Assembly (NCBI RefSeq): GCF_011947225.1
Contig: NZ_JAATVW010000005.1
Span: 286,285-350,284 of the forward strand
Length of the DNA stretch: 64,000 nucleotides
Origin: Planosporangium flavigriseum
GTDB taxonomy: Bacteria > Actinomycetota > Actinomycetes > Mycobacteriales > Micromonosporaceae
Direction: 5' to 3'
Part shown: piece after piece, positions 56,772 through 64,000 of the stretch
How positions within the stretch are numbered: the stretch's first letter is position 1
Layout of the letters: the number at the start of each line of letters is the position of its first letter
Notes under the pieces: generated by a model
Databases searched by the model: none
The model's input: the letters and a program-made list of their open reading frames with translations, nothing else
Told to the model about the DNA's origin: nothing
Program-made: the position numbers and the translations under genes

Positions 56772-58079
56772 GTGGACACGACTCGCACGAGCCGTCTCGG
56801 CGCCGCTGCGTCGGTCATAGCTCTGGCGCTGGCGGGGGCACTGCTCAGCGCGGCTCCTGCCCATGCCGATCCGACAAGTGACGACAAGGCGCGGGTCGAC
56901 GCCGAACTGGCACGCACCAGCGCCGCGCTGGAGGGGGCCACGGCCCGCGCGCAGCAGGCCGTGCTTCAGTACACCCAGGCCAACGTCCAGCTGCCGTCGG
57001 CGCAGAACGCCCTTGCGGACGCGCGCGGCAAGGTGGCTTCCGCCGAGGTCGTAGCGCGGCAGGCCGAGCGCGACGCCGCAGCGGCCGAGGCGGCTCAGAC
57101 CGAGGCGGCCAAGGGGTACGACGCCGCGGCCGCCCAGGTCGACCAGCAACGGGCGCACGTCAGCCAGTTCGTCTCGCAGTCCTACCGGGGCACCGGCTTC
57201 CTGGCCATCAACTCGATCCTGGACTCCGGGTCGCTCACGGAGTTCGTGAACCGCATCGGATACCTCAACCAGGTCGCGGCGGGGGAGACCCGGGCGCTCA
57301 ACTCCCTGACCTCGGCACGCATGGAGGCCAAGGTGCGCGAGAACGCGGCCAAGGCCGCCGAGCAGGGCGCCGCCCAGACGCGCGACCAGGCTCGGCAGGC
57401 CCTCGCGGCATCGCAGGCCGCCGCGACCTCGGCGGAGCGCGCCGCGACCGATGTGCAAAACCTGATCAACCAGCGCCAGCAGGCCATGACCGTGGCGAAC
57501 CAGGAGCGCTCGGCGGTCCTCGCCAACTACGACCGGCTGAAGGTCGAGAGTGACCAGATCGGGGCCGCGCTGGTGGCTGCCGCCGAGGAAGCCAAGCGCA
57601 AGAACTCCGGGGGCGGAACCCAACCGCCTGCCCAACCGCCCGCCCAACCGCCGTCCGGCGGTGGAGCGTTCTTCATCATGCCGACCGCCGGGTGGAAGTC
57701 CAGTGACTTCGGCCAGCGCTACGACCCGTACTACAACCGCTGGCAACTGCACGCCGGCGTGGACATTGCCGCTGCGAACATGGTGGGCCAGGCGATCTAC
57801 GCCGCAGCCGACGGCCGGGTGGTCACCGCCGGTGCCAACGGCGGGTACGGCAACTACACCTGCATCTCGCACGGCAGCTACCAGGGGCAGGACCTCTCCA
57901 CCTGCTACGCCCACCAGTCGGCGATCCTGGTCTCCGTCGGCCAGTCCGTGCGCCGCGGCCAGGTCATCGGCCGGGTAGGGAACACCGGCGCGTCCACCGG
58001 CCCGCACCTGCACTTCGAGGTCCGGCGCAACGGTACGCCGGTGAATCCGCTGTCGTGGCTACCCAGCTGCTTCTGCTGA
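56772..58079 (+). CDS. Secreted M23 peptidase with coiled-coil domain, likely FtsEX partner
   Basis: The 435-residue exported protein has a Sec signal (1-32, cut after AHA), a long Ala/Gln/Glu-rich coiled coil (~33-275) resembling EnvC/PcsB, a Pro/Gln linker (~281-295) and a C-terminal LytM/M23 domain. The zinc site is complete: H327 and D331 (HAGVDI), and H412-L-H414 in HLHFEV. By position beside ftsEX and by coiled-coil build it should be the septal hydrolase or hydrolase activator driven by FtsX. EnvC is a catalytically dead M23 activator, but this one keeps its catalytic residues. GTG 56772 follows GGAGG. Confidence 0.85.
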   Translation: MDTTRTSRLGAAASVIALALAGALLSAAPAHADPTSDDKARVDAELARTSAALEGATARAQQAVLQYTQANVQLPSAQNALADARGKVASAEVVARQAERDAAAAEAAQTEAAKGYDAAAAQVDQQRAHVSQFVSQSYRGTGFLAINSILDSGSLTEFVNRIGYLNQVAAGETRALNSLTSARMEAKVRENAAKAAEQGAAQTRDQARQALAASQAAATSAERAATDVQNLINQRQQAMTVANQERSAVLANYDRLKVESDQIGAALVAAAEEAKRKNSGGGTQPPAQPPAQPPSGGGAFFIMPTAGWKSSDFGQRYDPYYNRWQLHAGVDIAAANMVGQAIYAAADGRVVTAGANGGYGNYTCISHGSYQGQDLSTCYAHQSAILVSVGQSVRRGQVIGRVGNTGASTGPHLHFEVRRNGTPVNPLSWLPSCFC

Positions 58080-58100
58080 GCTGTTCCCCGCTTGTTGGGT

Positions 58101-58151
58101 TGAGGAGGGCGCCCCGCTACGGTTATAGGCCGTAAGACGGGCGCCTCCTCA
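58101..58151. repeat. Long palindromic element B, homologous to element A
   Basis: TGAGGAGGGCGCCC pairs with GGGCGCCTCCTCA (one unpaired base), enclosing TACGG/CCGTA and a 7-nt loop. Its reverse complement matches element A (10937-10988) at most positions. It lies 22 nt past the M23 gene and could end its transcript. Confidence 0.75.
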
Positions 58152-58195
58152 GTGGCAGGGGAGAATCTCGGTCGCCGCCTCGCCTCGGCGCTGGG

Positions 58196-58201
58196 TAGCA
58201 T
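58196..58201 (+). promoter_or_regulatory. -10 box of smpB
   Basis: TAGCAT would give a leader of about 30 nt that ends in AAGGAAGGTGGGGG before ATG 58239. Confidence 0.4.
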
Positions 58202-58238
58202 TGTCTGGTTACGCAGCAGGTCAAGGAAGGTGGGGGCG

Positions 58239-58715
58239 ATGCCGCGCGAGAAGGGTCGCAAGGTTGTCGCGTCCAACAAGAAGGCCCGCCACGACTACGC
58301 CATCCTCGACACGTACGAGGCGGGCATCGCGCTGACCGGAACCGAGGTCAAGTCGTTGCGGGCCGGTCGGGCGTCGCTGGTGGACGCCTTCGGGCAGGTC
58401 AGCAACGGCGAGATCTTCCTGCACCAGATGCACATCCCCGAGTACGCCCAGGGCACGTGGACCAACCACGAGCCCCGGCGCACCCGGAAGCTGCTGCTCA
58501 ATCGCCTCGAGATCAGCCGGTTGGTCGGCAAGCTGCAGGAGAGCGGACTGACCCTGGTGCCGCTGTCGGTGTACTTCTCCGACGGGTGGGCCAAGGTCGA
58601 GTTGGGCCTGGCGCGCGGTAAGAAGTCCTACGACAAGCGGCAGGACCTGGCCAAACGCGATGCGAACCGGGAGATCCAGCGGGCCGTCGGTCGCCGGGGC
58701 AAGGGCATGGAGTAG
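58239..58715 (+). CDS. smpB: SsrA-binding protein SmpB
   Basis: SmpB binds tmRNA and takes it to stalled ribosomes. The 158-residue protein has the standard OB-fold sequence: [29 protein letters not shown] (23-50 region), [23 protein letters not shown], and the basic C-terminal tail [30 protein letters not shown] 58239 follows AAGGAAGG and matches the family N-terminus. Its RNA partner, ssrA, begins 98 bp downstream. Confidence 0.96.
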   Translation: MPREKGRKVVASNKKARHDYAILDTYEAGIALTGTEVKSLRAGRASLVDAFGQVSNGEIFLHQMHIPEYAQGTWTNHEPRRTRKLLLNRLEISRLVGKLQESGLTLVPLSVYFSDGWAKVELGLARGKKSYDKRQDLAKRDANREIQRAVGRRGKGME

Positions 58716-58813
58716 CCCAGAGTGACCTGGATCGCCCCGGAAAACCGGGATGAATCTTGGCCCCTGACGCGTTAAACTCATATGACTGCACCACACAGCA
58801 GCCCCATCATCAC

Positions 58814-59189
58814 GGGGGTGACTGGTTTCGACTTCGTACGTCGAGGCAGGTGAAGCGAGCCGAGGAAGCCGACGTTGTCTCGTGAATCAGTCGTCGGAAA
58901 ACGATAAGCGCCAATATCAAGCGCGATTCGCTCGCCCTCGCCGCCTGAGGCTAGGAACTGAGCGTGTCGGTCCGGGGTCGCCTTCGCCCCGGTTTACCGG
59001 CATCAGCTAGAAGGCTGGCCAATCGAGCCTTGTCGCGGGGCTCGTGCGGCGAGATCAATCGCGACTGGGCCCGTCACACCGACTCGCTCGCGTGATCGGA
59101 GGGGCCGAGTAGAGGCACAGCGAGCTGCGCTCGGAGAAGCCCTGGCAACACGACGAAGGACCCGGGTTCGATTCCCGGCACCTCCACCA
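58814..59189 (+). ncRNA. ssrA: tmRNA
   Basis: A 376-nt one-piece tmRNA. The 5' GGGGGTG pairs with the 3' CACCTCC to form the acceptor stem, followed by A and an encoded CCA (59187-59189). The T arm GGGTTCGATTCCC lies at 59164-59176. The reading frame resumes at GCC 58910-58912 and encodes ANIKRDSLALAA, then TGA 58946-58948; the LALAA end is a ClpXP/Lon degradation signal. smpB lies immediately upstream. Confidence 0.95.
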
Positions 59190-59199
59190 GGAGGTTTCG

Positions 59200-59236
59200 C
59201 CGAGAGCCGGATTCGTTTCCCGAATCCGGCTCTCGG
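59200..59236 (+). terminator. ssrA terminator
   Basis: A 16-bp perfect stem (CCGAGAGCCGGATTCG and complement) with a TTTCC loop, starting 11 nt after the CCA end. Confidence 0.8.
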
Positions 59237-59255
59237 GGAGAGCCCACAGCATGAT

Positions 59256-59291
59256 CACGTAGGGCCCGGTCATCAGACCGGGCCCTACGTG
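59256..59291. terminator. Second hairpin after ssrA
   Basis: CACGTAGGGCCCGGT pairs perfectly over 15 bp around CATCAG. It stands between ssrA and the converging accessory cluster, so it may act on both strands. Confidence 0.65.
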
Positions 59292-59414
59292 TGTCTGCAC
59301 CTGCTGGAGCACGCCCGGACGGTGCCGCTCAGGTCGGCGGCGGCAGCAGGCCAGATGCGACGAGGGGCCCGGCCGGTCGGTCGGGCCCGCTCGTGGTGAT
59401 CTTCGGGCTATGCG

Positions 59415-59515
59415 GCGGCGGCGAGGTCGGCGCTGCCCGCGTCGGTGCGCTTGACCGCCTCGTAGCTCTGGCTCATGCCCATGCAGCCCAATGGCCGAGA
59501 CACGCAGGCCACCGT
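59415..59515 (-). pseudogene. Remnant of an aldo/keto reductase
   Basis: The minus strand reads AYGGLRVSAIGL and then, after a shift of frame, CMGMSQSY. Intact aldo/keto reductases have GLRVSAIGLGCMGMSQSYG here; the break is explained by loss of one GGGCT from a GGGCTGGGCT duplication. The remaining frame runs only ~17 more codons to a stop and lacks the rest of the enzyme. It follows the cupin gene by ~15 bp, so it was probably the last gene of that operon. Confidence 0.6.
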
Positions 59516-59530
59516 ACGCGGGCGGTGGGG

Positions 59531-59938
59531 CTACTGCTTGTTTGCTGCCTGGTACTGCTCGTCGGTGACGGGTTCGAGCCAGGTCGTGGGGTCGCCGCCG
59601 TCGGGAAGGGTCTCGAGCATGGCGAAGTGGCTCATGAAGGTGTCGGCGGCGGCGCCGTGCCAGTGCTCCTCGCCGGGCGGGCAGACGACGGTGTCGCCGG
59701 GGCGCACGCGTACGACCGATCCGTCGCGCGTTCCCACTAGGCCGACGCCGTCGGTGACGTGGAGGGTCTGGCCGACGGCGTGGGAGTGCCAGTTGGTACG
59801 GGCGCCGGGGGTGAAGCGGACGAGGGCGACGACCATCCGCGAGGGCCCCTGGCCGTTGTAGATAGGGGTCATGTAGACGTCGCCGGTGAAGGCCAGCGCG
59901 GGTGTCTTCACGGTGGGGCTGATGGGTCGCAGTTCCAC
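59531..59938 (-). CDS. Cupin-domain protein
   Basis: The 135-residue single-domain cupin has metal-ligand motifs NWHSHAVGQTLHVTDG (first cupin motif) and PPGEEHWHGAAADTFMSHFA (second). The fold is widespread in small dioxygenases, isomerases and detoxification proteins; the substrate here is unknown. It starts at GTG 59938, 56 bp after the dehydrogenase stop. Such cupins often travel with the alcohol dehydrogenase and CMD-type genes seen next to it. Confidence 0.8.
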   Translation of the reverse strand: MELRPISPTVKTPALAFTGDVYMTPIYNGQGPSRMVVALVRFTPGARTNWHSHAVGQTLHVTDGVGLVGTRDGSVVRVRPGDTVVCPPGEEHWHGAAADTFMSHFAMLETLPDGGDPTTWLEPVTDEQYQAANKQ

Positions 59939-59994
59939 GAGTTCTCCTCTGCCCAGGTGTTGTGCGTTTGGGGCGGGTGGACTGACGCAGGTGG

Positions 59995-61017
59995 TCAGGG
60001 GCGCAGCAGTGCCTTGATGGCGCGGCGTTCGTCCATCGCGCGGTACCCCTCGGCGGCCTGGTCGAGGGGCAGGGTCAGGTCGAACACCTTGCCGGGGTCG
60101 ATCTCGCGGTTCCAGATCAGGTCGATGAGCCCGGGCAGGAAGCGGCGCACCGGGGCGGGGCCGCCGTGCAGGTGGACGTGGGAGAAGAACAGCTCCTGGC
60201 CGGGCAGTTCGACGCCGTGGGCGACGCCGACGTAGCCGACGTGCCCGCCGGGGCGGGTGGAGCGGATGGCCTGCATCATCGACTCCTGGGTGCCGACGGC
60301 CTCGATGACCGAGTGCGCCCCGAGACCACCGGTGAGTTCCTTGATCTTCGCCACGCCCTCGTCACCGCGTTCGGTGACGATGTCGGTCGCGCCGAACTCG
60401 ATCGCGAGCTTCTGCCGGGGCTCGTGCCGGCTCATCGCGATGATCCGCTCGGCGCCCAGCTGCTTGGCCGCGAGCACGGCGAGCAGGCCGACCGCGCCGT
60501 CGCCGACGACCGCGACGGTCTTGCCGGGTGCGACATCGGCGGCCACGGCGCCGAACCAGCCGGTGCCGAGCACGTCGGAGGCCGCCAGCAGGCTCGGGAC
60601 CAGGTCGTCGGAGGGGACCTCCGGGGTGGCCACGAGGGTGCCGTCGGCGAGCGGGACGCGCAGGTGCTCGGCCTGGGCGCCGAGCGCGCCTATGAGCTCG
60701 CGGTGCACGCACGAGCTCTGGTAGCCGGCCCGGCAGATCTCGCAGGTGTTGTCGGAGGCGAAGAACGAGCCGATCACGAACTGGCCGGGCTTGATGGTCT
60801 TGACCTCGCTGCCGACCTCCTCGACGATGCCGACGTACTCGTGACCCATCGGGGCCGGCCCGTCGACGGGTTCGATTCCCCGGTAGGGCCACAGGTCCGA
60901 GCCGCACACACAGGTGGCGGCCAGGCGGATGACGGCATCGGTCGGGGCGGTGATCTTCGGGTCGTCGCGCTGCTCGACGCGGATGTCCCGGGGGGCGTGG
61001 AGTACGGCTCCTCGCAT
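59995..61017 (-). CDS. Zinc-dependent alcohol dehydrogenase (MDR family)
   Basis: The 340-residue medium-chain dehydrogenase has catalytic zinc ligands C38 (CVCGSDLW) and H59-E60 (GHEYVG). A structural-zinc lobe is incomplete: C92, C95 and C103 are present, but one of the usual four cysteines is missing. The nucleotide site is VAVVGDGAVGLLAVL. The substrate is unknown. It belongs to a cupin-ADH-CMD operon that diverges from an XRE regulator; the upstream gap to the CMD gene holds a 9-bp hairpin. Confidence 0.88.
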   Translation of the reverse strand: MRGAVLHAPRDIRVEQRDDPKITAPTDAVIRLAATCVCGSDLWPYRGIEPVDGPAPMGHEYVGIVEEVGSEVKTIKPGQFVIGSFFASDNTCEICRAGYQSSCVHRELIGALGAQAEHLRVPLADGTLVATPEVPSDDLVPSLLAASDVLGTGWFGAVAADVAPGKTVAVVGDGAVGLLAVLAAKQLGAERIIAMSRHEPRQKLAIEFGATDIVTERGDEGVAKIKELTGGLGAHSVIEAVGTQESMMQAIRSTRPGGHVGYVGVAHGVELPGQELFFSHVHLHGGPAPVRRFLPGLIDLIWNREIDPGKVFDLTLPLDQAAEGYRAMDERRAIKALLRP

Positions 61018-61051
61018 GGTTGGTCATCCCTTCAGGTTGTTGGGTGGAACA

Positions 61052-61076
61052 GGGCCGGATGATCGGTATCCGGCCC
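61052..61076 (-). terminator. Hairpin between the CMD and dehydrogenase genes
   Basis: GGGCCGGAT pairs with ATCCGGCCC around a 7-nt loop. It could reduce read-through or stabilise the upstream message. Confidence 0.4.
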
Positions 61077-61122
61077 GGCTGCGGCGTGGCCCCGGTGCGG
61101 GGTGTTGCCGTGGCCGGTGCGG

Positions 61123-61458
61123 TCAGTCGCCGCGGAAGACCTGCCTGGCGACGGCCATCGCGGACATGGCCTTCGGCCACCCGGCGTAGAAGGCCAGGTG
61201 GGTGATCGCCTCGATCAGCTCGGACTCGGTGGCGCCGTTCTTCTTGGCCAGGCCGAGGTGATAGACCAGCTGATCGGTGTTCCCGCTGGTCGTCAGGGCC
61301 GCGACCGTAACGAGGCTGCGCTCCTTCGGTGACAGTTCCGGGCGTTTCCAGACCTGCCCGAACAGCACGTCGTCGGTGTACGCAACCAGGGCGGGTGCGA
61401 AGTCACCGAACATCTTCGCGGCGCCCGAGGGCTCGGCGCGTTCTGCGTTGCCTGCCAT
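61123..61458 (-). CDS. Carboxymuconolactone decarboxylase (CMD)-family protein
   Basis: The 111-residue protein has the CMD fold pattern (RPELSPKERSLVTVAALTTSG, LVYHLGLAKKNGATESELIEAITHLAFYAGWP). AhpD-like redox members carry a CxxC; this protein has no cysteine, so it is not a disulfide reductase. M 61458 is preferred to 61467 because AAAAGG is 9 nt from it. It is the first gene of the minus-strand accessory operon. Confidence 0.82.
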   Translation of the reverse strand: MAGNAERAEPSGAAKMFGDFAPALVAYTDDVLFGQVWKRPELSPKERSLVTVAALTTSGNTDQLVYHLGLAKKNGATESELIEAITHLAFYAGWPKAMSAMAVARQVFRGD

Positions 61459-61548
61459 TTCTCTCATCCTTTTCCAGTTCCAGTACCCGGTTGCGGCGGC
61501 GCATGCGGGGTGGAAGGCCCTGCGCGCCGGGTACGGGCCAGCGGGCGT

Positions 61549-61662
61549 TCAGCCGCGGTAGCACCCGGGCTCACCATCGCCGTCGACGTACGTGCCGCCG
61601 TAGCGGGCGTACTTGCTCCGGTAGGCCCGGTCGATCGCGTCGTGGTGCGGATGGTTTGATCC
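61549..61662 (-). pseudogene. Possible C-terminal remnant of a DUF2255-family gene
   Basis: The minus-strand frame has HHDAIDRAYRSKYARYGG followed by TYVDGDGEPG and a stop. DUF2255 proteins end with a similar D-x-IDAAYRAKYxRYG-x-x-YV pattern. Nothing upstream in the frame resembles the rest of that family, so only a fragment is left. The assignment is from memory and the match is short. Confidence 0.4.
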
Positions 61663-61791
61663 ACCTTCAGTGGGCGTGGCCGTCACCGGCGGTCCCCGGT
61701 GACACCTCCACGCAATCACGTATCCGCGTCGCGAGAGAGGCCCTGCTGAGAGAGGTAATGGCAGTACCCCTGTGCGAGCAGAGAGCGTCCG

Positions 61792-61797
61792 TAAACT
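61792..61797 (+). promoter_or_regulatory. -10 box for a leaderless XRE regulator
   Basis: TAAACT ends 7 nt before GTG 61805. Confidence 0.45.
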
Positions 61798-61804
61798 CGG
61801 GATC

Positions 61805-62698
61805 GTGACCGGCAGAGACGACGTCCGCAGCGAGATCCGTGAGTTCCTTGCCTCGCGCCGGGCTCGGATCACGCCGGAGCAGGCGGGCTTGCCGGTCTAC
61901 GGCGGCAACCGACGCGTGGCCGGATTGCGCCGGGCGGAGGTGGCCATGATCGCCGGGGTGAGTCCGGACTACTACGTTCGTCTGGAGCGGGGCAACCTCA
62001 GCGGCGTCTCCGACAGCGTGCTCGACGCGCTCGCCCGTGCGCTCCAACTCGACGAGGCCGAACGCGCCCACCTGTTCGACCTGGCCCGTGCGACCAACAC
62101 GGCCTCTCGCCCCCGCCGCCGGCCGGCGGCGCAGCGGGTTCGGCCCGGAGTGCAGCAACTCCTCGACGCGATGACCGACGCGCCCGCATTCGTGCGCAAC
62201 GGGCGCCTGGACGTCCTCGCCGCCAACCGGCTCGGCTATGCCCTCTACTCACCGATGTTCGACGGCCCGGCCCGACCGGCCAATCACGCCCGGTTCACGT
62301 TTCTCGACCGGCGCTCGACCGAGTTCTACCCCAACTGGGATGACGCGGCGAACACCGCCGTGGCCATCCTGCGGACCGAGGCCGGCCGCGACCCCTATGA
62401 CCGGGGTTTGACCGACCTCGTCGGAGAACTCTCCACCCGCAGCGACGAGTTCCGAACCCGGTGGGCCGCACACAATGTGCGCCTGCACCAGACCGGGCTC
62501 AAACATTTCCATCACCCCGTCGTCGGCGAGCTCAGCCTGAACTTCGAGGCGATGCCGCTGCCGGCCGACCCCGGTCTGACCATGACCGCCTACAGCGCCC
62601 AGCCCGGCTCCACCTCCGAGGACGCTCTCCGCCTCCTCGCCAGCTGGGCGGCGACGCAGGAGGAAGCACCGGCCGAACCCACACGCAACGACGCTTGA
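61805..62698 (+). CDS. XRE-family regulator with MmyB-like ligand domain
   Basis: The 297-residue regulator has an N-terminal HTH (LRRAEVAMIAGVSPDYYVRLERG, ~38-60) and a C-terminal MmyB-like domain with FVRNGRLDVLAANRLGYALYSPM and HHPVVGELSLNFEAMPLPADPGLTM. This group often represses a divergent oxidoreductase operon, which fits the cupin-ADH-CMD genes here. GTG 61805 is chosen from the leaderless -10 box; GTG 61772 would add 11 residues. Confidence 0.85.
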   Translation: MTGRDDVRSEIREFLASRRARITPEQAGLPVYGGNRRVAGLRRAEVAMIAGVSPDYYVRLERGNLSGVSDSVLDALARALQLDEAERAHLFDLARATNTASRPRRRPAAQRVRPGVQQLLDAMTDAPAFVRNGRLDVLAANRLGYALYSPMFDGPARPANHARFTFLDRRSTEFYPNWDDAANTAVAILRTEAGRDPYDRGLTDLVGELSTRSDEFRTRWAAHNVRLHQTGLKHFHHPVVGELSLNFEAMPLPADPGLTMTAYSAQPGSTSEDALRLLASWAATQEEAPAEPTRNDA

Positions 62699-63171
62699 GC
62701 CCCATCGAAGCTCCTCGCCCGGTTCGCTTGGGGCACGTCTCGACGTAGCCGATCACATCGCTGGCGACGCCACGCCGCTCCCGTGATGAGCGTCCGGGGC
62801 TGCCGGTCACGTCATCTGTCGCCAGAGACGAGCGCGTGTGAACAAATCGCGTTCGCGTGGTGAAGGGCTCGCCGGGAAAGGTCAACGGCAACGTCGTGAC
62901 CTGCGAGAAGTAATTTCGGGCAAAAGCCCACGGCAACAGGCCCGGAAGAGTCGAAAGGCTCTCCCAGGCCTGTTTGTGTGGTGCCTGTCCGGAGCGATCC
63001 TCAGGCCGGCCACAATCGCTTGAGGTGCCCAAACGCGCCACGGCGTCACTAGCTTGCAGTTCATGCAACTTTCTCCAGCGTTCCTCTTTATGCTGCTTTC
63101 TCTCTCAAGCCGCCGGCTTTCAGGGCGATGGGTTGCAGTAAGCGAAAAATTGCAATGTTGGGTGGCAAACG
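62699..63171. other. 473-bp gap with a structured segment before the chemoreceptor gene
   Basis: No gene-like ORF was recognised. At 62918-62974 a GGGC-AAAA-GCCC hairpin is followed by AACAGGCC...GGCCTGTT with an inner AGAG/CTCT stem. It could be the XRE terminator or part of a structured 5' leader of the chemoreceptor gene. The ~200 bp between it and GTG 63172 are richer in A and T and may hold the promoter. Confidence 0.45.
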
Positions 63172-64000
63172 GTGTCGGAAATCGAAGTCTATGGTGCGGA
63201 CGGACGGGCCCGTAGCGGCAAGCGCAACCCTGTGGCGGGGTGGTTCGCTGATCTAAGAGTCAATACGAAGATCCTGCTTATCGTCGCGACGATGGCGGTC
63301 GTGGCCATCGTGGTGGGCGTGACCGCGATCAACTCGATGGCGCGCATGAGTCAGGCGACGACCTCCATGTACGACCAGAACCTGGTGCCGGTCGCCCAGC
63401 TGGGAGACGTCCGTCAGGCGTACATGCAGATGCGGGTGGACGTGGCGAGGTCTGGCCAAGGTGGCCCGGTGGTGGCCCAGGTGATGAACCTCCTGCCCGC
63501 CGATGACGCGGCCATTGACAAGGCGGTGGCGAAGTACACCTCGAGCGACATGGCCGGCCGGGAGAAGGAGGTCGCGGCGTTCAAAGCGGCGGTCGCCGAC
63601 TACCGGCAGCTCCGCGACAAGGAGTACATTCCCGCCATCGCGGCCGGAGACAAGGCAACCGCCGACAAGTTGGTAGCGACGACCATCGCCGCTGCGAACA
63701 AGGCGATGGCGGAATCCCTGGCATCCTTGACCGTCATCGAGACGAAGAGCGCCGACGACCGGCAGAAGGCCGCGCTGGCGTCCTACACCAACGCGCGCAC
63801 CACGCTGATCGTCGTGCTGGTGGTGGGTCTGCTGGTCGGCGTGGTCCTCGCCCTGTACATCGCCCGGCTGATCGTCGGTTCGGTGCGCAAGGTGTCTTTC
63901 GTCGCCGAGGGTATGGCCGCTGGTGACCTGACCCGCGAGGCGAACGTGGATTCCCGAGACGAGCTGGGCCAGATGGCGCAGGCGCTGGACTCGGCGACCT
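63172..64000 (+). CDS. Methyl-accepting chemotaxis protein, N-terminal part (runs off the window)
   Basis: The frame is open from GTG 63172 to the window end with no stop, so 276 residues are visible. A short cytoplasmic N-terminus is followed by TM1 at about 36-52 (KILLIVATMAVVAIVVGVT). A 4-helix-bundle ligand domain (~53-205) comes next, then TM2 at about 206-228 (LIVVLVVGLLVGVVLALYIA) and a HAMP domain (SVRKVSFVAEGMAAGDLTR..ELGQMAQAL). The signalling tip lies beyond the end. It implies chemotaxis or a chemosensory-like pathway, as in motile-spore Micromonosporaceae. Ligand unknown. Confidence 0.9.
   Translation, partial: MSEIEVYGADGRARSGKRNPVAGWFADLRVNTKILLIVATMAVVAIVVGVTAINSMARMSQATTSMYDQNLVPVAQLGDVRQAYMQMRVDVARSGQGGPVVAQVMNLLPADDAAIDKAVAKYTSSDMAGREKEVAAFKAAVADYRQLRDKEYIPAIAAGDKATADKLVATTIAAANKAMAESLASLTVIETKSADDRQKAALASYTNARTTLIVVLVVGLLVGVVLALYIARLIVGSVRKVSFVAEGMAAGDLTREANVDSRDELGQMAQALDSAT

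Larger units (their letters stand above)
59237..59530. other. Region after ssrA with a second hairpin and a gene relic
   Basis: Holds the 15-bp hairpin at 59256-59291 and an aldo/keto reductase remnant near 59415-59515. The remaining ~120 bp show no feature. Confidence 0.5.
61459..61804. other. 346-bp divergent region between CMD and XRE genes
   Basis: Contains the DUF2255-like relic (61549-61662) and the -10 box of the XRE gene (61792-61797). No promoter for the CMD operon could be singled out. Confidence 0.45.

Noticed and set aside
61696..61712. Attachment-site copy of the ssrA 3' end
   Set aside because: Only about nine bases (CACCTCCAC) match, which is expected by chance.
58814..62700. 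Intact integrative element at ssrA
   Set aside because: No integrase, no phage genes and no second copy of the ssrA 3' end were seen downstream; only an accessory cluster with relics.
62918..62974. c-di-GMP riboswitch
   Set aside because: The hairpins are present but the order of conserved loops does not match the GEMM pattern I know.

Overview
The window is a GC-rich actinobacterial chromosome segment, and gene content points to Micromonosporaceae or a close relative. It has F420 biosynthesis genes, a WhiB protein, MtrAB-LpqB, many GTG starts, TAnnnT -10 boxes lying 6-8 nt before start codons, and short dispersed repeats that read MSERSERSE. Gene order matches the conserved actinobacterial block that in Mycobacterium tuberculosis runs roughly from Rv3264c to Rv3235 (manC, fbiAB, whiB2, Rv3259/Rv3258c homologues, manB, manA, sahH, mtrAB-lpqB, comF, hpf, secA). 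A second conserved block follows: prfB, ftsEX, smpB and ssrA. Naming the species would need a database search.

Layout. 1-5.7 kb: the end of an FG-GAP/VCBS-repeat protein, a GT4 glycosyltransferase and GDP-mannose pyrophosphorylase, then fbiA-fbiB on the opposite strand. 5.9-10.9 kb: a four-helix membrane protein, fbiC, whiB, a zincin-fold protein without its catalytic motif, and a DUF3499 protein. 11-16.5 kb: a likely putrescine/amine catabolic module (Lrp regulator, class III aminotransferase, APC permease, aminobutyraldehyde dehydrogenase). 16.7-21.8 kb: manB, Trm112-like, SIS-type PGI/PMI-like, CDF transporter and manA, which feed mannose phosphates to manC. 22-27 kb: sahH and the iron-uptake operon efeUOB behind tandem iron boxes. 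27.3-33.2 kb: a five-gene oligopeptide ABC transporter. 33.4-44.8 kb: mtrA-mtrB-lpqB-comF, hpf, a CaCA exchanger, a tandem GNAT protein and secA. 44.9-47.6 kb: small actinobacterial conserved genes (DUF6459, a BldC-like HTH, DUF6912, a membrane protein). 47.8-52.8 kb: a P5C dehydrogenase and a ROK-GH4-sugar kinase operon. 53.2-59.2 kb: PadR, prfB, ftsE, ftsX, an M23 endopeptidase, smpB and tmRNA. 59.2-62.7 kb: an accessory oxidoreductase cluster (cupin, alcohol dehydrogenase, CMD protein, XRE regulator) with two gene relics. 63.2-64 kb: the start of a methyl-accepting chemotaxis protein with no stop inside the window.

Points worth a second look: (i) two tiny repeat-derived ORFs at 19568-19686 joined to each other and to both flanking genes by ATGA overlaps, forming a possible translational relay; (ii) FbiB with an eroded FMN-reductase domain that contains a copy of the same repeat family; (iii) a perfect 16-bp palindrome lying over the predicted whiB promoter; (iv) two homologous long palindromes 47 kb apart; (v) a terminator-bearing leader before sahH; (vi) a BldC-like gene next to a helically phased tandem 10-mer; (vii) ftsEX followed by an M23 hydrolase that keeps its catalytic residues. 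No CRISPR array, prophage, insertion sequence or rRNA/tRNA gene was seen.
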